Counted from the stretch's first letter, positions 1 through 6,667 are shown. The stretch: 11,660 nucleotides of DNA from DASPKW01 sp038244055 (GCA_038244055.1 JBBRTW010000213.1:1-11660), one strand, 5' to 3'. The notes: generated by a model not told the origin, from the sequence alone. A program made the numbers and translations.

Positions 1-755
1 ATCAGAGACGCGCTGCGCGCGGGAGGGGGCGTTGTGGGCTGCTCGGTGGCTCTCAGGAAAACTTCTTCGAGGGTTTCATCGGTGGTGGCGGCGAAGGCTG
101 CGCCGGCATCGGCGGCCGGGCCAAAGAAAAGCCGCTGGCCTTTGTGGAGGATCAGCAGATGCGTGCAGAGGTCCTCGACCAGGGCCAGGAGGTGCGAAGA
201 GACGACGACGGCCGACCCTTCGGCGGCGGCCTGGCGGACGGAGTCTTTCATCGTGCGGATGCCGCGCGGGTCCAGGCCGGTGAGCGGCTCATCGAAGAGA
301 ATGGCGGCCGGGTGATGCAGGTAGGCACAGCAGATGGCAACCTTCTGGCGCATGCCGCGCGAGAGTTCGCTGGCGGGGGAGTTCTTCTTCTCGGTCAGCT
401 CAAACTGCTCGACCAGCCGCGCCGCCCGGGCCTCGAAATCCGTGACCTGATAGACGGATGCGACGAAAAGCAAATGCTCCCAGACGGTCAGCGCATCGAA
501 GAGACGCGGATCATCGGGGACGTAGGCGAGGTGTTTCTTGGCCGCCACGCCATCGGCCACCACATCGTGCCCCGCGACCAGTAGGCGGCCCTGCGTGGGA
601 GGAATGATCCCGGCGATGGCCCGCATGGTGGTGGTCTTGCCCGCGCCGTTGGGCCCGAGCAGACCCATGACCTGCCCCGGCAGAACTTCGAACGACAGGT
701 CCGAGACCGCGACGGTCGACTTGTACGATTTGCTGTAACCGAGGACCTGGATCAA
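1..755 (-). CDS. ABC-2-type transporter ATP-binding protein (3' end outside window)
   Basis: This is the ATPase subunit of a membrane ABC transporter or exporter; the permease partner is probably beyond the left edge. I translated it from the minus strand: 251 codons are visible and the frame is still open at the edge. Walker A is GPNGAGKTT (residues 34-42), the signature is LSRGMRQK (131-138), Walker B is AILFDEP with catalytic Glu156, and the switch His is H188 in SSHLL. The Q-loop region reads AYVPDDP, an acidic variant seen in CcmA/YxlF-like ATPases, rather than a plain Gln. The start is TTG at 755: an in-frame TAA lies upstream, no ATG lies between, and GGAG sits 7 nt before the TTG. The first residues MIQVLGYSKSYKS fit the family. 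ATPases of this class are about 240-310 residues, so little may be missing. The exported substrate cannot be told from this subunit. Confidence 0.9.
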   Translation of the reverse strand, partial: MIQVLGYSKSYKSTVAVSDLSFEVLPGQVMGLLGPNGAGKTTTMRAIAGIIPPTQGRLLVAGHDVVADGVAAKKHLAYVPDDPRLFDALTVWEHLLFVASVYQVTDFEARAARLVEQFELTEKKNSPASELSRGMRQKVAICCAYLHHPAAILFDEPLTGLDPRGIRTMKDSVRQAAAEGSAVVVSSHLLALVEDLCTHLLILHKGQRLFFGPAADAGAAFAATTDETLEEVFLRATEQPTTPPPARSASL

Positions 756-783
756 TCGGGGGCTCCGGGTTGGGGGCGTTGGG
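756..783 (-). repeat. Degenerate CCC-heptamer repeat carrying a ribosome binding site
   Basis: Read on the minus strand, these 28 bases are four 7-nt units, each beginning with CCC (CCCAACG, CCCCCAA, CCCGGAG, CCCCCGA). They end exactly at the TTG start codon of the ABC ATPase. The third unit contains GGAG, the only plausible Shine-Dalgarno sequence for that gene. The same 7-nt spacing of a GGG/CCC triplet recurs inside the ABC-F gene near 9314-9341. Confidence 0.6.
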
Positions 784-831
784 AGTATACCCGAGCAACG
801 GCGGAATGCTTTGCCTTAATGAGGGCAGTGC

Positions 832-906
832 ATTGCGAATTGTGGATTTCGGATTGCGGATTGAAGGGCCCAGCTCAATCCGGTTCGGCAGTCCGCAATC
901 CACAAT
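832..906. repeat. ATTGYGG heptamer repeats in inverted arrangement
   Basis: Five consecutive heptamers run from 832 to 866 (ATTGCGA, ATTGTGG, ATTTCGG, ATTGCGG, ATTGAAG). Two heptamers of the same type lie on the opposite strand at 893-906 (CCGCAAT, CCACAAT). A perfect 8-bp stem, CGGATTGA/TCAATCCG (857-864 with 875-882), sits between them, so the block can fold back on itself. It fills the gap between the divergent ABC ATPase and dehydrogenase genes, just upstream of the proposed dehydrogenase promoter. No ORF in the gap looks real. Confidence 0.75.
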
Positions 907-917
907 AGTCCGTCCTC

Positions 918-946
918 TTGTCCGCCGCTGCCCGCGCGTATCTAAT
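918..946 (+). promoter_or_regulatory. Putative sigma70-type promoter of the dehydrogenase, leaderless geometry
   Basis: A -35-like TTGTCC (918-923) is followed after 17 nt by a -10-like TCTAAT (941-946). The ATG at 954 begins 7 nt after the -10 box, which is about where transcription should start. No Shine-Dalgarno sequence precedes the ATG. The second position of the -10 box (C for A) is unfavourable, so this is a prediction only. Confidence 0.4.
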
Positions 947-953
947 CGCGGGC

Positions 954-1904
954 ATGATTAAACCGCTCGTACTGGTGACCGAAGGTTCCGATCCCCGCCC
1001 GCTGGAATGGCTGCGGCAGCAGGTCGATGTGATGGAGATCGGGCAGGAGGATGGGGATTTCGAGCGATATCTCGCGAAGGCCGAGGGGATGGTGGTGCGG
1101 ACGTATACGAAGGTGGATGCGGAGCTTTTGTCGCGCGCGCCGCAACTCAAAGTGGTCGGCAGGGGGGGCGTGGGGTTGGAGAATATCGATGTCAAAGCCT
1201 GCCGGGCGCGGGGCGTTCAGGTGGTGTACACGCCCGATGCCAACACGCTGGCGGTGGGGGATTTCGTGTTCGGGTATTTGATGCAATTACTTCGGCCGTG
1301 GAATTTCTTCAAACAACAGGTTTATGAGCCGAAGGAGTTCAAGCGGATTCGCAATACCGTGCGCGGGAGGCAGTTGAACGAGCTGACGCTGGGGATTCTC
1401 GGCATGGGGCGGGTTGGCAAGCGCGTCGGGCGGATCGGGGCGAACGGGTTTGGGATGAAGGTGATCTACAACGATCTGCTGGATATTCGGCCGGATTCGC
1501 TGGATTTTCAGGCCAGCCCGGTCGACAAAGAGACGCTCTACAGCCAGGCCGACATTCTATCGATCCATGTGACGATGCTGCCGGGCAATGAGAATCTGGT
1601 GGGCGGCCCGCAACTGGCGGCGATGAAGAAGGGCTCGATCGTGATCAATACCAGCCGGGGCGAGGCGCTGGATGCGGCCGCGCTGGCGGAGGCGGTTCGG
1701 TCGGGACATATTGCCGGCGCGGCGCTGGATGTGTTTCATCCTGAGCCGCCGAAGGCCGATTTTCCGCTGCTGGGGTTGGACAATGTGCTGCTGACGCCGC
1801 ACCTGGCGGCGCGGACGTATACCGCGCTGGAGAATATGTCGTGGGTGGTGAAGGATGTGGTGGGGGCGCTGCGGGGGGAGGCGGTGAGGTATCCAGCGCC
1901 GTGA
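954..1904 (+). CDS. D-isomer-specific 2-hydroxyacid dehydrogenase (SerA-like, short form)
   Basis: This is a cytoplasmic NAD(P)-dependent oxidoreductase of 316 residues that interconverts a D-2-hydroxyacid and its 2-oxoacid. The closest resemblance is to the catalytic core of 3-phosphoglycerate dehydrogenase (serine biosynthesis) or hydroxypyruvate/glyoxylate reductases. The substrate-binding strand-loop RGGVGLENID is at 70-79. The Rossmann glycine motif is GMGRVG (150-155), with Asp174 as a likely NAD ribose contact. The catalytic triad is complete: Arg235 in INTSRGE, Glu264 in FHPEP and His283 in LTPHLA. There is no C-terminal ACT or regulatory domain, so serine feedback through ACT is not expected. 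I prefer the ATG at 954 over an in-frame TTG at 918, which would overlap the proposed -35 box and add a non-conserved leader. It stands alone, divergent from the ABC ATPase. The exact substrate is uncertain. Confidence 0.93.
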   Translation: MIKPLVLVTEGSDPRPLEWLRQQVDVMEIGQEDGDFERYLAKAEGMVVRTYTKVDAELLSRAPQLKVVGRGGVGLENIDVKACRARGVQVVYTPDANTLAVGDFVFGYLMQLLRPWNFFKQQVYEPKEFKRIRNTVRGRQLNELTLGILGMGRVGKRVGRIGANGFGMKVIYNDLLDIRPDSLDFQASPVDKETLYSQADILSIHVTMLPGNENLVGGPQLAAMKKGSIVINTSRGEALDAAALAEAVRSGHIAGAALDVFHPEPPKADFPLLGLDNVLLTPHLAARTYTALENMSWVVKDVVGALRGEAVRYPAP

Positions 1905-1906
1905 GG

Positions 1907-1948
1907 ATGTCAAATGTCAAATGGCAAATGTCGAATGTCGAATGTCGA
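1907..1948 (+). repeat. Tandem heptamer repeat ATGTCRA, six units
   Basis: Six 7-nt units run without interruption: ATGTCAA twice, ATGGCAA, then ATGTCGA three times. The first unit begins 3 nt after the last base of the dehydrogenase stop codon. The block is non-coding and is followed by a short T-run and the hairpin at 1963-1981. Confidence 0.85.
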
Positions 1949-1962
1949 ATGAGCGTTTTTTG

Positions 1963-1981
1963 CACGGGCGGGACGCCCGTG
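1963..1981. repeat. GGA-loop palindromic hairpin
   Basis: CACGGGCG and CGCCCGTG form a perfect 8-bp stem around a GGA loop. A T-run lies on its 5' side (1956-1961) rather than its 3' side, so it is not a plus-strand intrinsic terminator. Related hairpins occur at 8274-8293, 8344-8361, 10388-10406 and 10460-10478. Confidence 0.75.
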
Positions 1982-2015
1982 TCACGGGGCACATTTCGGT
2001 CTGACTGGTGGTGAT

Positions 2016-2585
2016 ATGAGGCGCGCGATGGCCCGAAAACCTCAGCGGCTTTGGCCCTTTCTGGGCTTCTTCATTTTTGCGCCCCTGACGATCGTCCCGT
2101 TTCAGTTTCGCCATCTCGGGCCTGAGGTGGATGTCGCGCCGGATTCGACGACTTTCACGGTCCATCCCGATGATCCACGTTTGTCGGAGATTTTCGCATA
2201 CGGGCTGCCGGTGCTGGGGACGGTTGTCTTTTTCGTCGGGCGTCGTTCCATCGCGGCGCGGTCCGTGGCGGTGGGGATGATCGTGGCGGCGCTGCTCCAT
2301 GGCGTGGTGGCCATCAATGACCGAAATCTCCTGGTGAAAATTACGCCCGATTCGGTGACCGCGCCCGAATCGGGTTTTGCGATCGATTCCCAGCCGATGA
2401 CGATCCGGTTTGCCGATGCGGTGTTCGAGATGCGCGCTGAAAAGACCCGGCGCGGGCACGGCCAACCCTATGTAATGTGCCGATTCACCGATGGAAAGAC
2501 GATGAATTTCGATTTGCGCTGCGCGCAGGATCCGGCGTGGGAGCTGATCTCGAAGTATCAGAAGGCATGGCGAAAGCGCCCGTAG
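2016..2585 (+). CDS. Hypothetical membrane protein, three predicted helices
   Basis: I do not recognise this 189-residue protein. Hydrophobic stretches at about 11-29 (LWPFLGFFIFAPLTIVPF), 60-75 and 82-100 suggest three inner-membrane helices. They are followed by a soluble tail of about 89 residues (101-189) with alternating polar and hydrophobic segments (for example MTIRFADAVFEMRA) that suggest a small beta-rich domain. A polar loop of about 30 residues separates helices 1 and 2. The ATG at 2016 has only a weak GGTGGTGAT upstream; an ATG at 2028 is an alternative that removes four residues. It lies between repeat-filled gaps on both sides, so no partner gene is implied. Coding status rests on length, third-position GC and the coherent hydrophobic pattern. 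The opposite-strand frame here is rich in Arg and His and looks like a shadow. Confidence 0.7.
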   Translation: MRRAMARKPQRLWPFLGFFIFAPLTIVPFQFRHLGPEVDVAPDSTTFTVHPDDPRLSEIFAYGLPVLGTVVFFVGRRSIAARSVAVGMIVAALLHGVVAINDRNLLVKITPDSVTAPESGFAIDSQPMTIRFADAVFEMRAEKTRRGHGQPYVMCRFTDGKTMNFDLRCAQDPAWELISKYQKAWRKRP

Positions 2586-2602
2586 CTCGAACAATTCAGA
2601 TG

Positions 2603-2629
2603 AACCACGAAAAACACGAAGGGCACGAA
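2603..2629 (+). repeat. Tandem 9-mer repeat with CACGAA core, three units
   Basis: Three 9-nt units share the core CACGAA at fixed spacing (AACCACGAA, AAACACGAA, GGGCACGAA). They lie in the gap between the hypothetical membrane protein and the DUF1801 gene. A fourth, decayed unit may follow. Unlike the 7-nt repeats elsewhere, the period here is 9. Confidence 0.65.
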
Positions 2630-2718
2630 GACCAGACAAGAGTAAAGATGTAGTTTGCGCAACGTGCAATTCACATTTACCGATTCTTTGGGCCAGGACA
2701 CACGGAGAATGAAAGGCC

Positions 2719-3102
2719 ATGGCAGCCAAACCCACGACAATCGATGAATATCTCGCCGTCCTGAGTCCCGACAAGCGCGCCGCGCTTCAGAAACTTCGCA
2801 AGACCATCAGAGCCGCCGCCCCCAGGGCCGAGGAGTGCATCAGCTATCAGATCGCCGCGTTTCGTCTGGATGGGATGCTGGTCGGCTTCGGCGCGGCCGC
2901 GAAACACTGCGCGTTTTATCTCATGAGCGCTTCCACGCTGAAGAAGTTCGAGAACGATCTTGAAGGGTACGACCTCAGCAAAGGCACGATCCGATTCCAA
3001 GCTGACAAACCATTGCCGGTGGCGCTGGTGCGAAAGCTGGTCAAAGCGCGGCTCGCGGAGAACCGCGCGCGACGTGGAAAGGCGAAAACGCGAGCAGGGT
3101 GA
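2719..3102 (+). CDS. DUF1801 / YdhG-like protein
   Basis: This 127-residue cytoplasmic protein resembles the DUF1801/YdhG family (frataxin-like fold). Family hallmarks are an N-terminal helical stretch (IDEYLAVLSPDKRAALQKLR, 8-27), ISYQIAAFR at 41-49 (the family usually has ISYQIPAF), and KGTIRFQADKPLP at 88-100 before a final basic helix. Some relatives in Bacillus have been linked to iron delivery, but the family as a whole has no settled biochemical role, so no function is assigned. The ATG at 2719 follows GGAG 12 nt upstream and an AAAGG that is rather close. The basic tail (RARRGKAKTRAG) is typical in length. It converges with the HDOD-GGDEF gene, with only 24 nt between the two stop codons. 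No operon partner is evident. Confidence 0.85.
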   Translation: MAAKPTTIDEYLAVLSPDKRAALQKLRKTIRAAAPRAEECISYQIAAFRLDGMLVGFGAAAKHCAFYLMSASTLKKFENDLEGYDLSKGTIRFQADKPLPVALVRKLVKARLAENRARRGKAKTRAG

Positions 3103-3126
3103 GGCGCGGACCAACCGACCTGTTTC

Positions 3127-4644
3127 TCACGCCGCCGGCGCTTTGGCGGCGGGCAGCGTGAACACCTTCACGCAGTTTCGTCCCCCATGTTTGGCCGCGT
3201 ACACGCTCAGGTCGGCCGCCTTGAGCAGATGGGCCGGATGCATCAGCGGCGAGCCGGGTTCGAAGGTGGCCACGCCGATGCTGATGGTGATCGGCAGGGC
3301 TCCCTTGTCGACGGGAATCGGCTTGGCGCAGACGGCCCGGCGGATGCTTTCCGCGATCGTCGCGGCGCGCTGCTTGGCGGTGCCGGGCAGGATCAATGCC
3401 ATTTCCTCGCCGCCGTAGCGGGCGGCCATATCATCGGCGCGGGCGGCCGTGCGCAGGAGCCGGCCGATGAAGCGGAGCACCTGGTCGCCGGCCTGATGCC
3501 CGTGAACGTCATTGACGCTTTTGAACTTGTCCACGTCCATCATCAGCAGCGAGAGGGGCTTGCCATCGCGCTTGGACGCGGTGAATTGCTGGGCTATGAA
3601 CTCGTCGAAGGACGCGCGGTTGGCCAATCCTGTCAGGCCATCGATCGTCGCCTTCTCCTTGAGTTTGATGTTCTGCTGCTCGAGCGTGACTTTCTGCTGT
3701 TCGAGATTGATGGCCTGCTGCTGGGTGCGGAGCGTGAGCTCGACCAGCGCTTCGTTGGCCTTCTTGAGAATCTCATCGAAATCGCTGACCGCGCCGAGCT
3801 TGATCTCGAACAGGGGCGCGACTTCCTTGGATCGGCTGCCGACTTCACCCATCATCGTATCGCAGTCGGTCTCCGACATTTTGAAGTGGTCGTGGCAGAA
3901 TTTCCGCACGCCGGTGATCGCCAGCGCGGGATTCTTGTCGACGAACACATCGGCGCATCGCCCGGCCAGATGCACGACATTGACGAGGCGCTTGAGGGTC
4001 GGGTCATCCACGCCCTCGATGCTGTGGTGCCGGGCCATGGGCGTCGAAAGCAGCGGCGGCAATTTCCACATCGAGGCCATCACGCCTGAAACATCCGCGT
4101 GGGTGACGCCGAGGTCGGCCTGTTCGATCGTGACCAGTTCCTGGTGGGTGGTGGCCTTGACGTAAGTTTCCCCGTAGGCGGGGCCAAGGACCTGATCGAG
4201 GACCAGCATGCCGATGTCTTTAAGCAAACCGGCCAGGAAGCACTCTTCCTGCTGCACGATATGCAGGCGGCCGGCGAGGATGCGGGCGGCGGTCGCGGCG
4301 TAAATCGAGCGCCGCCAGTAGTCGATGTGCTTGAAACCGTTGGACTTGGCCTGGCGGAGATTGGTCACCAGCGAGAAGCCCAGGACGAGCGTCTTGACCG
4401 ATTGCAGGCCGAGGATGACCAGGGCCTGGCTCAGGTTGCTCACACTTTGCGAGCGGCCGTAGAACGAAGAGTTGACGGTGCGGAGGATTTTGCCGGCCAG
4501 CGCCGGATCCTTGGAGATGATGCGGGCGATCTCGGCGATGTCCACCTCATCGCGCTGCGCCAGATCCAGAACCTGGATGGCGATCGCGGGGAGCGAAGGC
4601 AACGTCGGACATTGCCGGACTCGGGCCAGTAACTGTTCGTTCAT
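3127..4644 (-). CDS. HDOD-GGDEF protein, probable diguanylate cyclase
   Basis: This 505-residue cytoplasmic signalling protein joins an HDOD domain (about 10-275) by a Gln-rich coiled coil (about 290-332) to a GGDEF domain (about 333-497). GGDEF domains make cyclic di-GMP from two GTP. The metal/GTP motif MDVDKFKSVND (369-379) is present and the active-site loop is GGEEM (411-415). The catalytic acidic positions are kept, but the usual final Phe is Met. An RADD (402-405) at the usual distance matches the allosteric RxxD inhibitory site. The HDOD domain reads LLKDIGM (140-146) where metal-dependent HD hydrolases have His-Asp, so it should be a binding or sensing module rather than a hydrolase. 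There are no membrane segments. The ATG has no clear Shine-Dalgarno. A 7-bp GC hairpin (3130-3151) encodes the AAKAPAA tail, just before the stop, and could slow transcription from either side of this convergent junction. Confidence 0.93.
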   Translation of the reverse strand: MNEQLLARVRQCPTLPSLPAIAIQVLDLAQRDEVDIAEIARIISKDPALAGKILRTVNSSFYGRSQSVSNLSQALVILGLQSVKTLVLGFSLVTNLRQAKSNGFKHIDYWRRSIYAATAARILAGRLHIVQQEECFLAGLLKDIGMLVLDQVLGPAYGETYVKATTHQELVTIEQADLGVTHADVSGVMASMWKLPPLLSTPMARHHSIEGVDDPTLKRLVNVVHLAGRCADVFVDKNPALAITGVRKFCHDHFKMSETDCDTMMGEVGSRSKEVAPLFEIKLGAVSDFDEILKKANEALVELTLRTQQQAINLEQQKVTLEQQNIKLKEKATIDGLTGLANRASFDEFIAQQFTASKRDGKPLSLLMMDVDKFKSVNDVHGHQAGDQVLRFIGRLLRTAARADDMAARYGGEEMALILPGTAKQRAATIAESIRRAVCAKPIPVDKGALPITISIGVATFEPGSPLMHPAHLLKAADLSVYAAKHGGRNCVKVFTLPAAKAPAA

Positions 4645-4719
4645 AGAGCCAGGTCTCGTGCTGATTCACGAGGTCATTGAGATATGGCGCATCGGCGGTT
4701 TACCACTCAACGAATGTGC

Positions 4720-4748
4720 ATAATATCCACCACCCCTTTTATCGTTCA
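4720..4748 (-). promoter_or_regulatory. Putative promoter of the HDOD-GGDEF gene
   Basis: On the minus strand, TGAACG (forward 4748-4743) and TATTAT (forward 4725-4720) are separated by exactly 17 nt. The -10 box matches consensus at 5 of 6 positions and the -35 at about 3 of 6. The surrounding sequence is clearly more AT-rich than its neighbours. The implied leader to the ATG at 4644 is about 70 nt. Confidence 0.35.
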
Positions 4749-4792
4749 GATAAGGGAAACACTTGGGTAATAAATCCAACGCGGCCCCAGGC

Positions 4793-4813
4793 AAAAACTT
4801 GCGACAGCCCGCA
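4793..4813 (-). terminator. Weak terminator-like hairpin after the thioredoxin gene
   Basis: On the minus strand, TGCG and CGCA form a 4-bp stem with a 6-nt loop, followed after two bases by five Ts. It lies about 57 nt past the stop codon of the thioredoxin fusion. The stem is short, so this is only a possibility. Confidence 0.2.
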
Positions 4814-4869
4814 GAAGGTCAATTGAGGGGATCGTTATGGGAATTAACGGAATAAGCGGGGCGCGGCGA

Positions 4870-6213
4870 TCAATTCTCTTTCAGGGCGGCCGTCGCCGCG
4901 GCGCGGATCTTGGCCTCATTCCCCGAGCCGATGAAAACCTTCTTGACCTTGCCATCCTTGCCGATGACGACGGTCTGCGGAATCCCGCTGACGCCGAATT
5001 TCTTGGAAACTTCCGATTTTTCATCCAGAAGCACATGCAGATCGGGGCAGAGCTTGGCCGCGACGGGCTGAACCTTGTCCTTGGGCTCTTCCAGATCGAC
5101 CGCGTAGGTTTTGAGATTAAGCCCCTGGCCGGTCAGCTCCTTATGAAGCTTGTTGAGGCCCGGCAGCGACTGCCGACATGGCCCGCACCAGGTGGCCCAG
5201 AAATCGAGGATGACGACCGATCCCTTTTGATTCTTCAACGACACCGCCACGCCATCCATGCCGTTGAGCGTGAAATCCGGCGCGGGCTTGCCGGCCAGCG
5301 CCACCGCATCGCCTTCCTCGGCCTCTTCCGCGCCCAGATCCTTGGCGCCATCGGGGGCGGCCCAGGCGAACATCTCGGCCTTGGGCGTCGAATTCGTCAG
5401 AATGCTGGTGTAGTCGAAAGTGAGGGAGAACTTTTTCACATCATCGCGACCGGCCGCTTCGATCGTCTTCTTAAGATCGAGCACGAGACGGCGAACCAGA
5501 TGCGTCCCCGGATCGACCGCAACCTGATAGCTCTCCTTGTCGCCTTTGAAATTGAGCACCGTGTAAGTTTTTCCATCGATCGACAGATCCGTGCCCTTGG
5601 AGATTTCCGTCACGTCCTCGGCCAGGAATTGCCCGGCATCGGCCACGATCGCGCAGAGCAGGCCGGGGTTCTGCATCTGGAGGATATCGCGCATCGGGCT
5701 GGGGAGTTTTTCGGAAGGTCCCAGGCGGGCCTTGGGGGCATCCGCCGATTTGAAATCGTTCTTGGCCGGGCGGAAGGCGTAGAGCTTCTCGCCCGTCGAG
5801 CCCACGACCACATCGCCTTTGATCTCATGGCGGAACTTGTTGGGGGCCTGGAACGTGCCCACGAAAATGGCATCTTCCTTTTGCACCTGGCCGCCGACAT
5901 CGATGTCGGCCTTCAGGTTCCCCGTCACATCCAGCGCATTGAGCTTATTATAAGCCTGCGAGATGGCATCGAGCTCGGTCTTCGCTTCAGCCGAGATTTT
6001 GGCTTCGACTTTTTTCTTCGCGTCGGCGTCCGGTTTGGCCGGCTCGGGCTTGGCGGGTTCCGGCTTGGCCCCATCGCCATCGGGCTTGATGAGCTCCTTC
6101 TTATCGAGGCGCTGCACCTTGATCTTGGGCTGATCCTCCGCGGCCGAGAAAATCGGCAGTGCGGCGGTCAGGGAAAGCGTCAAGGCAACCGAGAGGATGC
6201 GGAATTTGGCCAT
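4870..6213 (-). CDS. Exported LolA-like (DUF2092-type) domain fused to TlpA-like thioredoxin
   Basis: This 447-residue secreted protein has three parts. A Sec signal peptide (1-25) contains a hydrophobic core LSVALTLSLTAALPIF and a likely cleavage site near FSAA. A Lys/Pro/Glu linker contains near-repeats of AKPEP (49-61). A middle region (about 75-285) resembles DUF2092/LolA-like periplasmic domains, with phrases such as TFQAPNKFRHEIKGDVVVG and KLYAFRPAKN. A TlpA/ResA-type thioredoxin domain (about 306-447) carries WCGPC (342-346) and the cis-proline GIP (410-412), so both redox cysteines are intact. Thioredoxins of this type reduce or exchange disulfides outside the cytoplasm. The middle domain may bind a lipid or lipoprotein, but no ligand can be read here. 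GGAG lies 6 nt before the ATG. The gene follows a small membrane protein by 57 nt and may share a transcript with it and mutY. Confidence 0.9.
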   Translation of the reverse strand: MAKFRILSVALTLSLTAALPIFSAAEDQPKIKVQRLDKKELIKPDGDGAKPEPAKPEPAKPDADAKKKVEAKISAEAKTELDAISQAYNKLNALDVTGNLKADIDVGGQVQKEDAIFVGTFQAPNKFRHEIKGDVVVGSTGEKLYAFRPAKNDFKSADAPKARLGPSEKLPSPMRDILQMQNPGLLCAIVADAGQFLAEDVTEISKGTDLSIDGKTYTVLNFKGDKESYQVAVDPGTHLVRRLVLDLKKTIEAAGRDDVKKFSLTFDYTSILTNSTPKAEMFAWAAPDGAKDLGAEEAEEGDAVALAGKPAPDFTLNGMDGVAVSLKNQKGSVVILDFWATWCGPCRQSLPGLNKLHKELTGQGLNLKTYAVDLEEPKDKVQPVAAKLCPDLHVLLDEKSEVSKKFGVSGIPQTVVIGKDGKVKKVFIGSGNEAKIRAAATAALKEN

Positions 6214-6270
6214 GGGTGTCTCCTATACCACATCTTAGACATCCATGGGGGGGCCGAAGGTTTCAAAGTG

Positions 6271-6615
6271 TCATCGCCAATTTTCAGGCTCTTCAGCCTC
6301 GGACATTTCATCGATGGCCCGGAAATCGCGCCGGCTCAGCCGCCGGAAGACCTCGCCAAAGACGATGAAGACGAGCATCAGAATGCAGAAACTCGTCAGC
6401 AACCAGCGCGGCCGGGGGTCCGCGCCCTGGAATGGCTGAACGATCTGGGCCGCGATCAGGGCGCTGTAAATCGCGTAGGAGCCGAGGTAGCTGAAGGTCA
6501 AGGCGGTCAGGGCAAGGAGGCCAACGACGGCTAGAGTATTGGCGCGGGGGAGGTCGGTGGAGGAGTCACCAGCGTTTAGGTACTCGCTCGGCGGGAGGGG
6601 TGTTATCTTACGCAT
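6271..6615 (-). CDS. Hypothetical small membrane protein, two helices
   Basis: I do not recognise this 114-residue protein. Two hydrophobic segments, about 27-57 (ANTLAVVGLLALTALTFSYL onward) and 70-88 (WLLTSFCILMLVFIVFGEV), predict two inner-membrane helices. The N-terminal segment before them is short and polar, and the tail is acidic (DEMSEAEEPENW) after a basic RRLSRR, which favours a cytoplasmic C-terminus. It lies 52 nt after the mutY stop and 57 nt before the thioredoxin fusion on the same strand, so co-transcription is plausible. The ATG has only a poor upstream GGTAAG; a weak TATATC lies 10 nt before it. Coding status rests on the coherent hydrophobic pattern and context. No function is assigned. 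Confidence 0.65.
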   Translation of the reverse strand: MRKITPLPPSEYLNAGDSSTDLPRANTLAVVGLLALTALTFSYLGSYAIYSALIAAQIVQPFQGADPRPRWLLTSFCILMLVFIVFGEVFRRLSRRDFRAIDEMSEAEEPENWR

Positions 6616-6667
6616 CTTACCAAAGGATATACAATTTGAAGGCGGAAGAGGGTAATCAGGCGATATG

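Noticed and set aside
918..953. Upstream TTG as the start of the dehydrogenase.
   Set aside because: The extra 12 residues do not fit the family's N-terminal strand, and the TTG is part of a good -35 hexamer at 17-nt spacing from a -10 box.
1956..1981. Intrinsic terminator after the dehydrogenase.
   Set aside because: The T-run is on the 5' side of the hairpin, the wrong side for plus-strand termination, and no minus-strand gene ends there.
1917..2774. A 285-codon minus-strand open frame opposite the three-helix membrane protein.
   Set aside because: It is very rich in Arg and His and runs through three repeat elements at its ends, whose translations are artefactual. The plus-strand frame has coherent membrane helices.
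3187..4089. A 300-codon plus-strand open frame opposite the HDOD-GGDEF gene.
   Set aside because: The minus-strand protein has clear HDOD and GGDEF motifs; this frame has none.
4645..4869. A c-di-GMP riboswitch upstream of the HDOD-GGDEF gene.
   Set aside because: I looked for the conserved GEMM core and paired stems and did not find them; the gap is explained by a promoter and a weak hairpin.
4837..6534. A 565-codon open frame on the plus strand opposite the thioredoxin fusion and the small membrane protein.
   Set aside because: It is antisense to a gene with a signal peptide, WCGPC and a strong ribosome binding site. Its translation is low-complexity with many charged and Gly residues and no recognisable domain; long antisense frames are common in GC-rich DNA.
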